Source of the DNA: Candidatus Segatella albertsiae
GTDB taxonomy: Bacteria; Bacteroidota; Bacteroidia; Bacteroidales; Bacteroidaceae
Assembly (NCBI GenBank): GCA_002451555.1
Contig: DKCU01000018.1
Span: 1-49,291 of the forward strand
DNA: 49,291 nucleotides
Reading direction: 5' to 3'
The position numbers and the translations under genes are program-made. The first letter of the stretch is position 1, and each line of letters begins with the position of its first letter. Shown here one piece after another: positions 16,672 to 25,985 of the stretch. The notes beneath the pieces are model-generated. The model saw only the letters and a program-made list of their open reading frames with translations, was not told the origin of the DNA and ran no database searches.

Positions 16672-19332
16672 TTATCGCCTTCTAACCAATATTCGCTTGA
16701 AAGCCCTCCACAGCTCTCCTATCCAAAGCACTACGGAGGTTGCTGCGATGATGACTCCCCATTCTGCCAAGGACAAAGGAACGGTGCGGAACATCTCTCC
16801 ACCGAAGGTGACGATAACCCACTGACCGAAGAGAATAATCACCAAGACGAGAATCATGCCCTTGTCTGCCAAGAAGTGACGGAAGGCAGAGTAATTGCTG
16901 CCCAAGGTTTTTGCATTGAAGAGATTCCAGAACTGTATCATCACGAAAGTGGTGAAGAACATGGTGAGTTCATGTACATCGACACCACCCAAGCCCCTTC
17001 GCTCGCAATACACCAAGAAGGCAAACATCACGGCGAAGAACACGATGCCACAGAAGAGGATGCCTCTCGCCATCGGAGAAGTAATGATGAAATTGGAAGC
17101 CTTGCGTGGTTTCTCCTTCATCACCTCATGGGATGGAGGAAGCGAAGCCAAGGCGAGGGCTGCGAAGGTATCCATGATTAAGTTGATCCACAATATCTGG
17201 GTCACGGTAAGCGGCATCTCTGTGCCCAGTACCGAACCGCCCAAGACAAGCAACAAGGCTGCCACGTTGACCACCAACTGGAAGAAGAGGAAGCGCTGGA
17301 TGTTGCGATAGAGCGAGCGTCCCCACATCACGGCGTTGGCGATAGACTTGAAGGAATCATCGAGCAAGGTCATGTCCGAAGCCTCCTTAGCCACGGATGT
17401 TCCCGAACCGAGCGACAAACCGACATGGGCATAATGGAGGGCTGGCGCATCATTGGTACCATCACCCGTCACGGCCACCACCTCGCCACGCTTCTGGAGC
17501 ATATCCACCAAACGCTGCTTGTCGGTAGGACGCGCACGGCTCATCACCCGAATGTCCTTGGCTCTTTCGTAAGCCTCCTCGTCTGATAGAGCCTCCCATT
17601 GCTCACCCGTTATCATCTGCTGGTCGAGAGAAGTCAGAGAACCATCGGCACCGATATTCTCCGGTTCATCCTCGAAGACACCTATCTGCTTGCCAATCTC
17701 CATCGCTGTGGCGGCAGTATCACCTGTCACCACCTTCACTTCAATACCAGCCTGTCGGCATTCCTTCACTGCGGCAGGAACATCCGGACGGATTGGGTCT
17801 GTGATGGCTGCTATCGCCTGGAGTGTCAGATTGCCAGACAAGATTGCGTCCTTGAAAGAGAATGCCTTAACAGATTTCTGACCAGAAGATGATCCTGCTA
17901 CATTTGTATCATCAGGAGAAAGCTTCTTATAGGCGAAAGCCAAGGTTCTCATCGCCTTGTGTTGCCATTCATCGAGTTTCTCCAAAGCCTGTTTCTTCTC
18001 CCTGTCCTCCATGTCGCATTTGGTAAGGATGATTTCAGGAGCACCTTTCACGAATAGATATGACTCGCCATCTATCTCGGCGATGGTAGCCATCAACTTG
18101 CGCTCAGTGGAGAAAGGCAACTGCTTCAGCACCTTGATGTTCTTGCGGATAGCAGCATAGTCCTTGCCCTGGTCGTGAAGCCAAAGAAGGAGTGCCGACT
18201 CTGTAGGATTTCCGATGGTTTTCCCCTCGTTGAGTTCGGCGGTGGAGTTGAGGGCGATGGCAGCATCGAGCAAATTCTCATCGCCATTCTTCATCTCCAA
18301 ACTATCCACCTGCATTTGGTTCTGGGTCAGCGTACCTGTCTTGTCGGTACAAATCACTGTCACCGCTCCCATCGTCTCACAAGCATGGAGCTTGCGAACA
18401 AGGTTATTCGACTTCAACATCCGTCGCATATTGAGAGCCAAGGAAAGGGTAACCGCCATCGGCAAGCCCTCTGGCACCGCCATCACAATGAGCGTAACCG
18501 CCATCATGAAGTAATTGAGTACGATTTCCGCCAAATAAAAGTAGTCCTTGCCACCCCAAGCTGGGTTGGTAAGAATATCGTGTACGAGGAAGATGACAAA
18601 GGCTGCTACGGAAACAGCGGATCCCACCTTGGAAATCATCTTCGCCAACTTATCTAGTTGCACATAGAGAGGAGTCTGCACAGCCGTTTGTTCGGTGCTC
18701 TTCTTCGCCACCTTTCCAATCTCGGTAGCATCGCCCACGGCAGTCGCCACAAACTCTCCCCTGCCATTCATCACCATGGTAGAACGCAGGATGACATTAC
18801 GAGGGTAAGCCCCATCGCCACCACCTTCGAGCGATTTCTCCGTGAGAGGTTCGCCAGTAAGAGTGGATTCATTGATCTGAAGCTCGTTGCAAACGATAAG
18901 TTTTCCATCGGCAGGCACTTCGTCGCCCACCTCTATCAAGACCACATCCCCCACCACAATGTCGCGGCGAGGAATTTCCATCACCTTTCCGTTTCGGCGC
19001 ACCTTGACAGGCTGTTCCTCGCCAAGAGCCGTGAGCACATTGAATTTCTTGGCAGCATCACGCTCGAAGTAGAAGCCCACGGTAGTAGCAAGGAAAACCG
19101 CCACGAAGATGCCGATGGTCTCCATGAAATTCTTTTCGACGAAAGCGAGGATGAGAGATACGACCGCAGCCACAAGCAATATTTGGATAATAGGGTCGCG
19201 ATACTTATCCAAATACAATTTCCATAAGGAAGTACGTTTGGGCGGGGTCAGCGCATTGCGTCCATGCTGTTCCCTACTCTGTTTTACTTGTTCGTCGTTC
19301 AGACCGAACCTAATGTTTTTGTCTTTATCCAT
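16672..19332 (-). CDS. Calcium-transporting P-type ATPase (PMCA-like)
   Basis: An 886-residue P2-type ATPase. The cation-transporter N-domain comes first, then TLTGEP at 157-162, the ion-site helix with VPEGLP at 286-291 and the phosphorylated Asp330 in DKTGTLT. VVTGD and MVAVTGDGTNDAPAL-like hinge motifs follow, and TM6 has LWINLIMDTFAALALA. The PEGLP and NLIMDTFA forms resemble plasma-membrane Ca2+ pumps, so Ca2+ export is likely. The ion is not proven. A minus-strand -7 box is at 19404-19411. No lesion is seen. Confidence 0.93.
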   Translation of the reverse strand: MDKDKNIRFGLNDEQVKQSREQHGRNALTPPKRTSLWKLYLDKYRDPIIQILLVAAVVSLILAFVEKNFMETIGIFVAVFLATTVGFYFERDAAKKFNVLTALGEEQPVKVRRNGKVMEIPRRDIVVGDVVLIEVGDEVPADGKLIVCNELQINESTLTGEPLTEKSLEGGGDGAYPRNVILRSTMVMNGRGEFVATAVGDATEIGKVAKKSTEQTAVQTPLYVQLDKLAKMISKVGSAVSVAAFVIFLVHDILTNPAWGGKDYFYLAEIVLNYFMMAVTLIVMAVPEGLPMAVTLSLALNMRRMLKSNNLVRKLHACETMGAVTVICTDKTGTLTQNQMQVDSLEMKNGDENLLDAAIALNSTAELNEGKTIGNPTESALLLWLHDQGKDYAAIRKNIKVLKQLPFSTERKLMATIAEIDGESYLFVKGAPEIILTKCDMEDREKKQALEKLDEWQHKAMRTLAFAYKKLSPDDTNVAGSSSGQKSVKAFSFKDAILSGNLTLQAIAAITDPIRPDVPAAVKECRQAGIEVKVVTGDTAATAMEIGKQIGVFEDEPENIGADGSLTSLDQQMITGEQWEALSDEEAYERAKDIRVMSRARPTDKQRLVDMLQKRGEVVAVTGDGTNDAPALHYAHVGLSLGSGTSVAKEASDMTLLDDSFKSIANAVMWGRSLYRNIQRFLFFQLVVNVAALLLVLGGSVLGTEMPLTVTQILWINLIMDTFAALALASLPPSHEVMKEKPRKASNFIITSPMARGILFCGIVFFAVMFAFLVYCERRGLGGVDVHELTMFFTTFVMIQFWNLFNAKTLGSNYSAFRHFLADKGMILVLVIILFGQWVIVTFGGEMFRTVPLSLAEWGVIIAATSVVLWIGELWRAFKRILVRRR

Positions 19333-19403
19333 TTCTTAATAGAAATACTTCTCTTTATGTATGATAAATAAGTACATACGCACGTATGCGCACATATTGG
19401 GTG

Positions 19404-19411
19404 CAAAGATA
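19404..19411 (-). promoter_or_regulatory. -7 box TATCTTTG for the P-type ATPase
   Basis: The minus strand reads TATCTTTG about 72 bases before the ATPase start. It may also drive ribF and the CPBP gene, since no clear terminator separates them. Confidence 0.6.
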
Positions 19412-19581
19412 CAGCATTTTTCCGACTTATCCATCGAAATAGATATTAATTTATATGAAAGGAAATACAAAAACGCATGAAATCCTATACCAAAAGCCCT
19501 AAAGTCCCATCAGAAAGCACAAAAAGAAGCCTCCAACTAAAGATTTTCCCAAAAACATTTGGTTATTTGCACAAAATCTAG

Positions 19582-19589
19582 TATCTTTG
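19582..19589 (+). promoter_or_regulatory. -7 box TATCTTTG for the tRNA
   Basis: It matches TAnnTTTG and lies 24 bases before the tRNA 5' end, a good distance for a short tRNA leader. Confidence 0.7.
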
Positions 19590-19613
19590 CAGTCGAATTT
19601 GAATAAAATTCTC

Positions 19614-19687
19614 GGACTTGTAGCTCAGTTGGTTAGAGCAACAGACTCATAATCTGGAGGTCCTAGGTTCAAGCCCTAGCTGGTCCA
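19614..19687 (+). tRNA. tRNA with anticodon CAU (elongator Met, or Ile2)
   Basis: A 74-nt cloverleaf. The acceptor strand GGACTTG pairs with CTGGTCC with one mismatch, the D-arm is GCTC...GAGC, the anticodon loop CTCATAA gives CAU, and the T-arm is CTAGG-TTCAAGC-CCTAG. The discriminator is A and CCA is not encoded. The first pair is G-C, which excludes the usual initiator form. Met elongator is most likely; a lysidine-modified Ile2 tRNA cannot be excluded from sequence alone. Confidence 0.93.
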
Positions 19688-19693
19688 CATTGT

Positions 19694-19734
19694 AAGAATA
19701 AGCAGTTAAGTATCACTTAGCTGCTTATTCTTTT
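19694..19734 (+). terminator. Terminator after the tRNA
   Basis: AAGAATAAGCAGTTAAGT pairs with ACTTAGCTGCTTATTCTT around ATC with one mismatch, ending in TTTT. It follows the tRNA by six bases. Confidence 0.85.
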
Positions 19735-19764
19735 ATCTGCAAGAAGCACATTTTCTCAGTGTTT

Positions 19765-19841
19765 GGCGACCGCCAAACAACATCACGGCAATCGTCAGAA
19801 AGACGCACGGCGACCGCCAAACAACATCACGACAATCGTCA
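19765..19841. repeat. 33-bp direct repeat, two copies 44 bp apart
   Basis: The units at 19765-19797 and 19809-19841 begin GGCGACCGCCAAACAACATC and differ at one base. The first is preceded by TTT, which makes the palindrome GTTTGGCGACCGCCAAAC (19761-19778). Only two copies exist, with no cas genes. The rest of 19735-20088 holds a promoter but no gene. Confidence 0.85.
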
Positions 19842-19991
19842 AGCAATGTCAAGATACGCTTTCTTACACCGCAAGAATATACATCTTTTCATCATAAGAA
19901 TAAGTAGTAAGCATTTGTATCATCCAATAGTCATATAACAGATGAAAAAGAGTTTTTACTTCCTTTTCATTGTTTTGTAACAAATAAATCG

Positions 19992-19999
19992 TACCTTTG
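19992..19999 (+). promoter_or_regulatory. -7 box TACCTTTG for the phosphatase gene
   Basis: It matches TAnnTTTG and stands 89 bases before the ATG at 20089. The leader between them contains two copies of TATAAAGACATTA. Confidence 0.65.
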
Positions 20000-20088
20000 C
20001 AGACGAATTTAAAAAGTATTACGATATACCGGCTCGATATAAAGACATTACTCGTTCGGTATAAAGACATTAAAAAGAAGAAAAGACA

Positions 20089-21696
20089 ATGAAGAAGATC
20101 TTTAAACTTATCTTCGTGCTTTGCTGCTTCTGCGGCATCGCGCAAGCGCAACCTGCTCGCCCAAAGTTGGTTGTAGGATTGGTCGTTGACCAAATGCGTT
20201 GGGATTACCTCTATCGCTATCAGGCTCGCTATGGCGAGGGCGGTTTCAAGAGATTGCTGAACGAGGGATTCAGTTGTGAGAACTGCCGCATACCTTACAT
20301 CCCTTCTGTCACCGCCATTGGCCATACCTCCATCTATACAGGTTCCGTACCTTCCATCCACGGCATCGCCGGCAACAACTTCATGAAGGATGGCAAGGTG
20401 ACTTACTGTACGGAGGACTACACCGTGAAGCCTGTCGGCTCCGATGGCAAGGCTGGATATGAGTCGCCTCGCAATATGTGGACAACCACCATCGGCGACG
20501 AACTTCGCATCGCCACCAACGACCGCAGCAAGGTGATTGGCGTTGCCATCAAAGACCGTGCATCCATCCTCCCTGCAGGACATCATGCCAATGGTGCCTA
20601 CTGGTTTGACGCCAAGAACGGCAAGTTTATCACCAGCACTTTCTACATGGACAAGTTGCCTGAATGGGTGAACAAGTTCAACAAGCAAAATCTCCCTAAA
20701 AAGTATCTCTCTGAGAAGTGGAACACCCTCTACCCTATCGACACCTACAAGGAAAGCACAGCCGACGAGAATGACTACGAGGACGGCATAAAGCCTGGGG
20801 TAAAGGCAACCCTCCCGCTCGACCTTCCTGCCCTCTACAAGAAATATGGCACCGACATCATCCGCAATACGCCTTTCGGCAACACCCTCACGATGGAAAT
20901 GGCAAAGGCTGCCATCGCAGGTGAGAACCTGGGCGGCGGCAACGAGACCGACTTCTTGGCAGTTAGTTGCTCATGCACAGATGTCATCGGTCACCAAGTA
21001 GGTCCTAATGCTGTGGAGATAGAAGATACTTATCTTCGCTTGGACAAGGACTTCGCCGATTTCTTCGCTTATCTCGACCAGAAGGTGGGCAAGGGCAACT
21101 ATCTCGTGTTCCTCAGCGCAGACCATGGTGGCATGAACAATGCCAAGTTCTTGCAAGATCGCCGCATCCCTGCCGGCAACTGGGAGAACAAAGTGGCTAA
21201 GAATTATCTCGACGAAGCCTTGAAGGCGAAATACCCTTCAGCAGGCAGTCTCATCAAGGGCGTGTTCAACTACCAGGTATTCTTCGATACCAACAAGATT
21301 GATTCTCTCGGCCTTGACTATGCACAGGTAAAGCAGGTGGTGGTAAATCGCTTGAAGAAAGACAAGGACGTACACTATGCATTCGACATGGAGAAGGCCT
21401 CTATCGAGAGCATTCCTGACGATGTGAAGACACGTGCCATCAACGGTTACAACCGTGAGCGCAGCGGTGGTGTGCAAGTGATTTTGAAGCCAGCCTACTA
21501 CGACCACGGATGGAAGGGCACCTCACATGGTGCATGGAATGGCTACGACACCCACATCCCATTGGTATTCATGGGTTGGGGCATCAAGCAGGGAGCCAGC
21601 ACCAAGCCTTGCTACATGACTGACATCGCCGCCACCGTGTGTGCCTTGCTTCATATCCAGGCACCAGACGGTTGCATCGGTGAGCCTATCTTCTAA
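20089..21696 (+). CDS. PafA-type alkaline phosphatase superfamily enzyme
   Basis: A 535-residue secreted phosphatase. The signal peptide MKKIFKLIFVLCCFCGIAQA ends in AQA. The metal-binding Asp is in VVGLVVDQMRWDY (D34). The nucleophile is Thr75 in PSVTAIGHTSIYTG. Later metal ligands are in LSADHGGM and SHGAWNGYDTHIP. This pattern matches PafA phosphatases of Bacteroidota, which release phosphate from monoesters in the periplasm and are often calcium-stimulated and active on glucose-6-phosphate. A phosphodiesterase specificity cannot be excluded. It is monocistronic, with its own promoter and a strong terminator. No Pho-box could be recognised. Confidence 0.88.
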   Translation: MKKIFKLIFVLCCFCGIAQAQPARPKLVVGLVVDQMRWDYLYRYQARYGEGGFKRLLNEGFSCENCRIPYIPSVTAIGHTSIYTGSVPSIHGIAGNNFMKDGKVTYCTEDYTVKPVGSDGKAGYESPRNMWTTTIGDELRIATNDRSKVIGVAIKDRASILPAGHHANGAYWFDAKNGKFITSTFYMDKLPEWVNKFNKQNLPKKYLSEKWNTLYPIDTYKESTADENDYEDGIKPGVKATLPLDLPALYKKYGTDIIRNTPFGNTLTMEMAKAAIAGENLGGGNETDFLAVSCSCTDVIGHQVGPNAVEIEDTYLRLDKDFADFFAYLDQKVGKGNYLVFLSADHGGMNNAKFLQDRRIPAGNWENKVAKNYLDEALKAKYPSAGSLIKGVFNYQVFFDTNKIDSLGLDYAQVKQVVVNRLKKDKDVHYAFDMEKASIESIPDDVKTRAINGYNRERSGGVQVILKPAYYDHGWKGTSHGAWNGYDTHIPLVFMGWGIKQGASTKPCYMTDIAATVCALLHIQAPDGCIGEPIF

Positions 21697-21707
21697 AGCA
21701 TACATTT

Positions 21708-21749
21708 ACGATAAAGGCTCGATTTCATAAGAAATCGAGCCTTTATCGT
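21708..21749. terminator. Bidirectional terminator between phosphatase and aat
   Basis: A perfect 19-bp stem (21708-21726 with 21731-21749) around ATAA lies between two convergent genes. A- and T-rich flanks on both sides allow it to end transcription from either direction. Confidence 0.85.
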
Positions 21750-21752
21750 TAT

Positions 21753-22418
21753 TTATTCTTCATTCATAATCTTCATATACTCCTCGTAGGAAATATATCT
21801 GCCACCCATCGACTTCAAATGTGAAGTCTCCAACTGGCAGTCTATCATCTTGCCACCATGCTCCTTCATATAGCGAGCCAAAAAGATGAGAGCGAGTTTA
21901 GATGCTGATGGCACGAGCGAGAACATACTCTCGCCGATAAACACCTTTCCGATGGTCACACCATAGAGACCACCCACCAATTCATTGGTCTCATTGTCCC
22001 ATACCTCTACGCTGGCTGCAAAGCCTTGGTCGTGGAGGGCGGTGTAAGCCTTAATGATGTTCTCTCCGAGCCATGCGCCATCCTCCTCATTGCGATGGTT
22101 GCACTTGCCACATTCCCTAATCACCCTATCAAAAGCCTCGTTGATTCCTACCGAATACTTGTTCTTGTTCATCAAGGTTCGCATGGAGTGGCTCACGTGG
22201 ATTTCATCAGGAAAGATGACGAAACGGCGCATCGGGCAAAACCACAGCGGCTCATCCTGGTCTCTAAAACTATACCAAGGAAAGATGCCATTGCAATATG
22301 CCAACAGCAAACGGTCGATGCTGAGGTCGCCGCCTACTGCAAAGCATCCGTCATCGTCACCGAGATGAGGGTCGGGGAAGTAAAGTTCATCCAAACTATC
22401 GTCTATCTCGAATACCAT
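21753..22418 (-). CDS. aat: Leucyl/phenylalanyl-tRNA--protein transferase
   Basis: A 221-residue enzyme that adds Leu or Phe from aminoacyl-tRNA to proteins with N-terminal Arg or Lys, which makes them N-degron substrates. Family landmarks are YFPDPHLGDDDGCFAVGGDL, LLAYCNGIFPWY, PLWFCPMRRFV and GGLYGVTIGKVFIGESMFS, followed by MIDCQLETSHLKSMGGR. The gene is directly downstream of clpA, with clpS upstream of it. That order puts tag writer, adaptor and unfoldase together. Length is normal. The identification is firm. Confidence 0.96.
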   Translation of the reverse strand: MVFEIDDSLDELYFPDPHLGDDDGCFAVGGDLSIDRLLLAYCNGIFPWYSFRDQDEPLWFCPMRRFVIFPDEIHVSHSMRTLMNKNKYSVGINEAFDRVIRECGKCNHRNEEDGAWLGENIIKAYTALHDQGFAASVEVWDNETNELVGGLYGVTIGKVFIGESMFSLVPSASKLALIFLARYMKEHGGKMIDCQLETSHLKSMGGRYISYEEYMKIMNEE

Positions 22419-22440
22419 TGTCTTGGGGAATTTATTGAAG

Positions 22441-22577
22441 TTAAGGGAAGTTAGGGGAAGTTAAGAGACAACAGCTTTTTTAAAAAAAAGAAGGCTTCTG
22501 CCTTTTTATTTATTATGTAATATAGGCATTTGTCCCTTAAATTCCCTGCTATACAGTAGCAATATAACTTCCCTTAA
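22441..22577. repeat. 12-bp inverted repeat and tandem GAAGTTAAGG-type repeats
   Basis: TTAAGGGAAGTT (22441-22452) is repeated in slightly changed form downstream and is the exact reverse complement of 22566-22577. The two arms flank the clpA terminator. Similar GGAGTTAAA tandem units occur upstream of clpS (25267-25300). Confidence 0.7.
22480..22510 (-). terminator. Probable terminator of clpA
   Basis: On the minus strand AGGC-AGAA-GCCT is followed by TTC and a run of T. It lies about 80 bases past the clpA stop and before aat, so aat may be only partly co-transcribed with clpA. Confidence 0.5.
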
Positions 22578-22590
22578 ATTCCTTTAACTT

Positions 22591-24858
22591 CTAAATATTT
22601 ATTACCAGTTCCTTGCCATCAAAGTCAACCGTTCCCTTGCCTCCCTTCTTGAGTTTACCGAAGAGCAAAGCCTTCATCAAGAGTGGCTTGAGTCGATTGC
22701 CGATGACACGATCCATCTCACGAGCGCCATATTCCTTGGTGAAGCCCCACTTGATAAGCTGTTCGCGCGCCACATCGGTCAAGTCGAGATAAACATTCTT
22801 GGCAGCCAACTTTTCATCGAGTTGTCCAAGCTTCTTATCAAGGATCAACTCAGCCATCTTCTTGTCCATGTCATTGAAGACTACGGTATCAGAAAGGCGA
22901 TTGATAAACTCAGGTTTGAAGGTCTTCTTCACCTGCGCCAACATCGCCTCGCCACGGCTCACACCTCCACCGAAGCCCACGCTTGCCTGGGACGCATATT
23001 GCGCACCAGCATTCGAGGTCATGATGAGGATAACATTGCGGAAGTCAGCCTTCTGTCCCTTGTTATCGGTCAATCGGGCATAATCCATCACCTGCAAGAG
23101 GATGTTATAGATATCACTATGCGCCTTCTCTATCTCATCAAGGAGAAGCACACAGTTAGGAGTCTTGCGGATAGCATCGGTCAACAGGCCACCGCTCTCA
23201 TAGCCCACATAACCAGCAGGAGAGCCGATGAGCTTAGCCACGGTATGCTTCTCTGTGTATTCACTCATGTCGAAACGAACGAGTTCGATGCCAAGTTCCT
23301 TGGCTAGCACACGAGCCACCTCAGTCTTTCCAACACCCGTAGGACCAACGAAGAGCAAAGAAGCCAAAGGTTTGTCATCATCGACAAGTCCTGCCTTCGA
23401 CATCATCACTGCCTCAACGACCTTATCCACCGCCTTGTCCTGACCATAAATCTTGTCAAGAATGCGCTGACGCAAGGTAGAGAGTTCGTCATTGTCCTCA
23501 TCCTTGAGGGCGGCAGCATCTATCTTGCACACCTTGGTAAGAATTTGCTGGATAATCGCCTTGGTGACATAAGAGCGTTGGCGGTTGGCAGGATGCACCT
23601 CCAAGTAAGCACCAGCCTCGTCCATCAAGTCTATCGCCTTGTCAGGCAAACAACGGTTGCTGATATACTTGGCACTGGCGTGTACGGCATATTCCAAGGC
23701 ATCCTTGCGATAAGTCACATTGTGGAACTTGTTGTACTTATACTGCAGGCCCTCCAGAATCTTGATGGTCTCATCCACAGAAGGCTCCTTGACATCAATC
23801 TGTTGGAAACGGCGCACGATGCCTTTGCTCTGGGCCATATAGCGATTGTATTCCTCGTAGGTAGTGGAGCCGATGAATCGGATGTCGCCAGCCTCCAAGT
23901 ATTGCTTGAGCATATTCGATGCATCTGGTCCACCGTCAGAACCACGTCCCGCACCTATCATGTTATGAATCTCGTCAATATAGATGATGGTGTTTCCTTC
24001 CTTGGCAGCGCCCTCCATCACCATCTTGATACGTTTCTCAAAGTCGCCACGGAATTGGGCACCAGCAAGCATCAGTCCCATGTCCATACCATAGATGCGA
24101 GCGCCCTTCAGTCGCTTAGGCACTTTATCCTCATTGATAAGTTTGGCAAGGCCATAGACCAAGGCGGTCTTTCCAACGCCAGGCTCACCGATGTGGAGGG
24201 GATTGTTCTTCTCGGCACGACAGAGCACCTGAATGGTGCGGTCCAATTCCTGCTCGCGACCGATGAGCGGATTATGCTCCTCCACCATATCGGAGATGCA
24301 AGTCACGAGTTGATGCCAGTCCTGAGGTTGGCGACGCTCTCCCTCCTCATCATCTTCATAATCGCCCTCGTCATAATCATCCATAATGCCCATGTTGGCC
24401 TCTGCCGCCTCACCTTCCAACGGATAGAAGCTATCCACACTGGCAAGGAACTCACCTTGTCGATCGCCCACGGCCTTTCCCAACAAGAAAGCGGCCTCGG
24501 AATTCTGCAAGCCAATCATCGCCTGCACGAAGTGTGTCACATTGACCAAACGTCTATCAGCAGCTGCAGCCAAGGCGCATGCAGTACCAAACATCGTCTT
24601 GAAGAGCGAAGATGGCTCAGGCAAATACTTGACGGTTGCAGGCACACGCTCCTGCTTGGCGAGCCATTCCACCAAGTCCTCGTGCATTTTCAAACTGTCC
24701 ACGCCCTCCTCCTGAAGAGCCTGGCAAAACGAGTACTGACGGAGCAACGACAAAAGCAAGTGCTCCGGCATGATAAACTCATGGTCGAAGAAACGAGCTT
24801 GCTTCAGTGCATCGTCCATCAGGACTCCCATATATCGGGTCAATCCCATATTATCCAT
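22591..24858 (-). CDS. clpA: ATP-dependent Clp protease ATPase subunit ClpA
   Basis: A 755-residue double AAA+ unfoldase. The N-domain comes first, with EHLLLSLLRQ, as in Clp_N repeats. An acidic linker (DDYDEGDYEDDEEGE, about 160-175) follows. D1 has GEPGVGKT at 224-231 and IYIDEIHNMIGAG; D2 has VGPTGVGKTEVAR and VLLLDEIEKAH. The loop ASVGFGGG matches the (I/V)GF ClpP-binding tripeptide. There is no ClpB-type long middle coiled coil, so ClpA is the right call. It unfolds proteins into ClpP and takes N-degron substrates from ClpS, encoded just upstream. Confidence 0.95.
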   Translation of the reverse strand: MDNMGLTRYMGVLMDDALKQARFFDHEFIMPEHLLLSLLRQYSFCQALQEEGVDSLKMHEDLVEWLAKQERVPATVKYLPEPSSLFKTMFGTACALAAAADRRLVNVTHFVQAMIGLQNSEAAFLLGKAVGDRQGEFLASVDSFYPLEGEAAEANMGIMDDYDEGDYEDDEEGERRQPQDWHQLVTCISDMVEEHNPLIGREQELDRTIQVLCRAEKNNPLHIGEPGVGKTALVYGLAKLINEDKVPKRLKGARIYGMDMGLMLAGAQFRGDFEKRIKMVMEGAAKEGNTIIYIDEIHNMIGAGRGSDGGPDASNMLKQYLEAGDIRFIGSTTYEEYNRYMAQSKGIVRRFQQIDVKEPSVDETIKILEGLQYKYNKFHNVTYRKDALEYAVHASAKYISNRCLPDKAIDLMDEAGAYLEVHPANRQRSYVTKAIIQQILTKVCKIDAAALKDEDNDELSTLRQRILDKIYGQDKAVDKVVEAVMMSKAGLVDDDKPLASLLFVGPTGVGKTEVARVLAKELGIELVRFDMSEYTEKHTVAKLIGSPAGYVGYESGGLLTDAIRKTPNCVLLLDEIEKAHSDIYNILLQVMDYARLTDNKGQKADFRNVILIMTSNAGAQYASQASVGFGGGVSRGEAMLAQVKKTFKPEFINRLSDTVVFNDMDKKMAELILDKKLGQLDEKLAAKNVYLDLTDVAREQLIKWGFTKEYGAREMDRVIGNRLKPLLMKALLFGKLKKGGKGTVDFDGKELVINI

Positions 24859-24952
24859 TCTTGTATTCTTTCCTTTCTTTTTTAGAGAAGTTATAAGCTT
24901 TAAGGGGAAGCGTTCACTCCCATCAAATTCCCATTAATAAGATTTTCTCTGA

Positions 24953-25255
24953 TTATTCTGGTAAATAAGTGAGTTTGAGCGGATATTTCTGCGAGCGAGC
25001 CTTCTCCATCGCTTTCTCCACCTTACTTTTGGCGATGTCGTAGCTGTAGGTTCCTACCACGGCTTTCTCTTCGTGGTGAACCTTGAGCATGATAGCCTCA
25101 GCCTCAGCCTGCGACTTGAAAAAAATCATTTCGAGGATTTCCACCACAAAGTCCATCGGCGTGAAGTCATCATTAAACATCATCACCACGTAACGCCCAG
25201 GCTCCTTGAGTCGAGTCTTCTGACGTTCACGAATTGCTGTTTGTTCTTGAGCCAT
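24953..25255 (-). CDS. clpS: ATP-dependent Clp protease adaptor ClpS
   Basis: A 100-residue adaptor that binds proteins with N-terminal Leu, Phe, Tyr or Trp and passes them to ClpA. The N-degron pocket motif FNDDFTPMDFVVEIL is present, and the downstream helix has VHHEEKAVVGTYSYDIA, which contains the conserved His region. It lies 94 bases upstream of clpA on the same strand. GGAGTTAAA-type tandem repeats sit just before the start, at 25267-25300. Confidence 0.95.
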   Translation of the reverse strand: MAQEQTAIRERQKTRLKEPGRYVVMMFNDDFTPMDFVVEILEMIFFKSQAEAEAIMLKVHHEEKAVVGTYSYDIAKSKVEKAMEKARSQKYPLKLTYLPE

Positions 25256-25266
25256 ATTGTTATTTT

Positions 25267-25300
25267 GGAGTTAAAGGAGTTAAGGAGTTAAAGGAGTTAA
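25267..25300. repeat. Short tandem GGAGTTAAA repeat before clpS
   Basis: GGAGTTAA(A) is repeated four times in a row. Its role is unknown. On the minus strand it reads as a TTAACTCC array immediately upstream of clpS. Confidence 0.75.
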
Positions 25301-25345
25301 GACGTATGCCTTAGTTCCCATGAATCTCCTTGGGCTCCATGTTTT

Positions 25346-25852
25346 TTACTTCTTGTAGGCATTTGTGATTTCCACGACATAGACATCGTGGAAGCCGCCT
25401 TTCTCTCCATACCATTGCAGGAGGCTCTTATCGAGAAACTTCTCTGCGGTCATGGTATCCTTGAAGAGCTTGCGACACTCGAAGGTCATGCGAGCTTGTT
25501 CGAAGGCGACACTTCCGTTGTCGGTCTCCACAGGAGTCAAGCCAGTTTCCTTCGCCTTGTCGAAGTCACGACCACTCTTCGAGCCACAGAAATTATAAAT
25601 CTTTCGTGCCTCCTCGCTCTTGCCGAGGAAAGAGAGGGTCATGCACTCATTCTCCTCTATCAGTCCGTGGGTATAACGCTCCGGACGGATGAAAATCACA
25701 GCCACAGGTTTGTTCCACAACCATCCGAGACATCCCCAAGAAGCTGTCATCATATTAAACTTGTCCTTGTTGCCGGCAGCCACAAGAATCCATTCCTTAC
25801 CGATTGTCTCGAAGACATTATCATTGAGTTCTTTTACGTTGATCTTTTCCAT
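25346..25852 (-). CDS. Flavin reductase-like FMN-binding protein
   Basis: A 168-residue protein of the flavin reductase-like domain family. Visible landmarks are WILVAAGNKDKFNMMTASWG, then KPVAVIFIRPERYTHGLIEE and MTLSFLG near residues 75-80, and FNVY-like GFHDVYVVEITNAY at the end. The fold is a split barrel that binds FMN and reduces it or another small acceptor with NAD(P)H; the real substrate is unknown. It is upstream of clpS on the same strand, with a 90-base gap. A minus-strand -7 box lies at 25978-25985, which gives a leader of over 100 bases. Confidence 0.88.
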   Translation of the reverse strand: MEKINVKELNDNVFETIGKEWILVAAGNKDKFNMMTASWGCLGWLWNKPVAVIFIRPERYTHGLIEENECMTLSFLGKSEEARKIYNFCGSKSGRDFDKAKETGLTPVETDNGSVAFEQARMTFECRKLFKDTMTAEKFLDKSLLQWYGEKGGFHDVYVVEITNAYKK

Positions 25853-25977
25853 TTTATATTCTTTTTCTTTATTTCTTGTTATTTATATACCTTTTATTTA
25901 AAATTTTTCTTTATTCCTTATTATATAAATATAGGGGATTTTTAGCAATTTCCATGCCATTCCCATAGAAGTTAATG

Positions 25978-25985
25978 CAAAGATA
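25978..25985 (-). promoter_or_regulatory. -7 box TATCTTTG for the flavin reductase gene
   Basis: The minus strand reads TATCTTTG about 125 bases before the start, implying a long AT-rich leader. The divergent plus-strand box at 26103 is in the same 283-base spacer. Confidence 0.6.

Noticed and set aside
19765..19841. Two 33-bp direct repeats as a CRISPR array
   Set aside because: Only two copies with an 11-base gap, no spacer series and no cas genes in the window.
19864..20688. Long minus-strand frame opposite the phosphatase gene
   Set aside because: It is a mirror of the phosphatase codons and has no recognisable domain.
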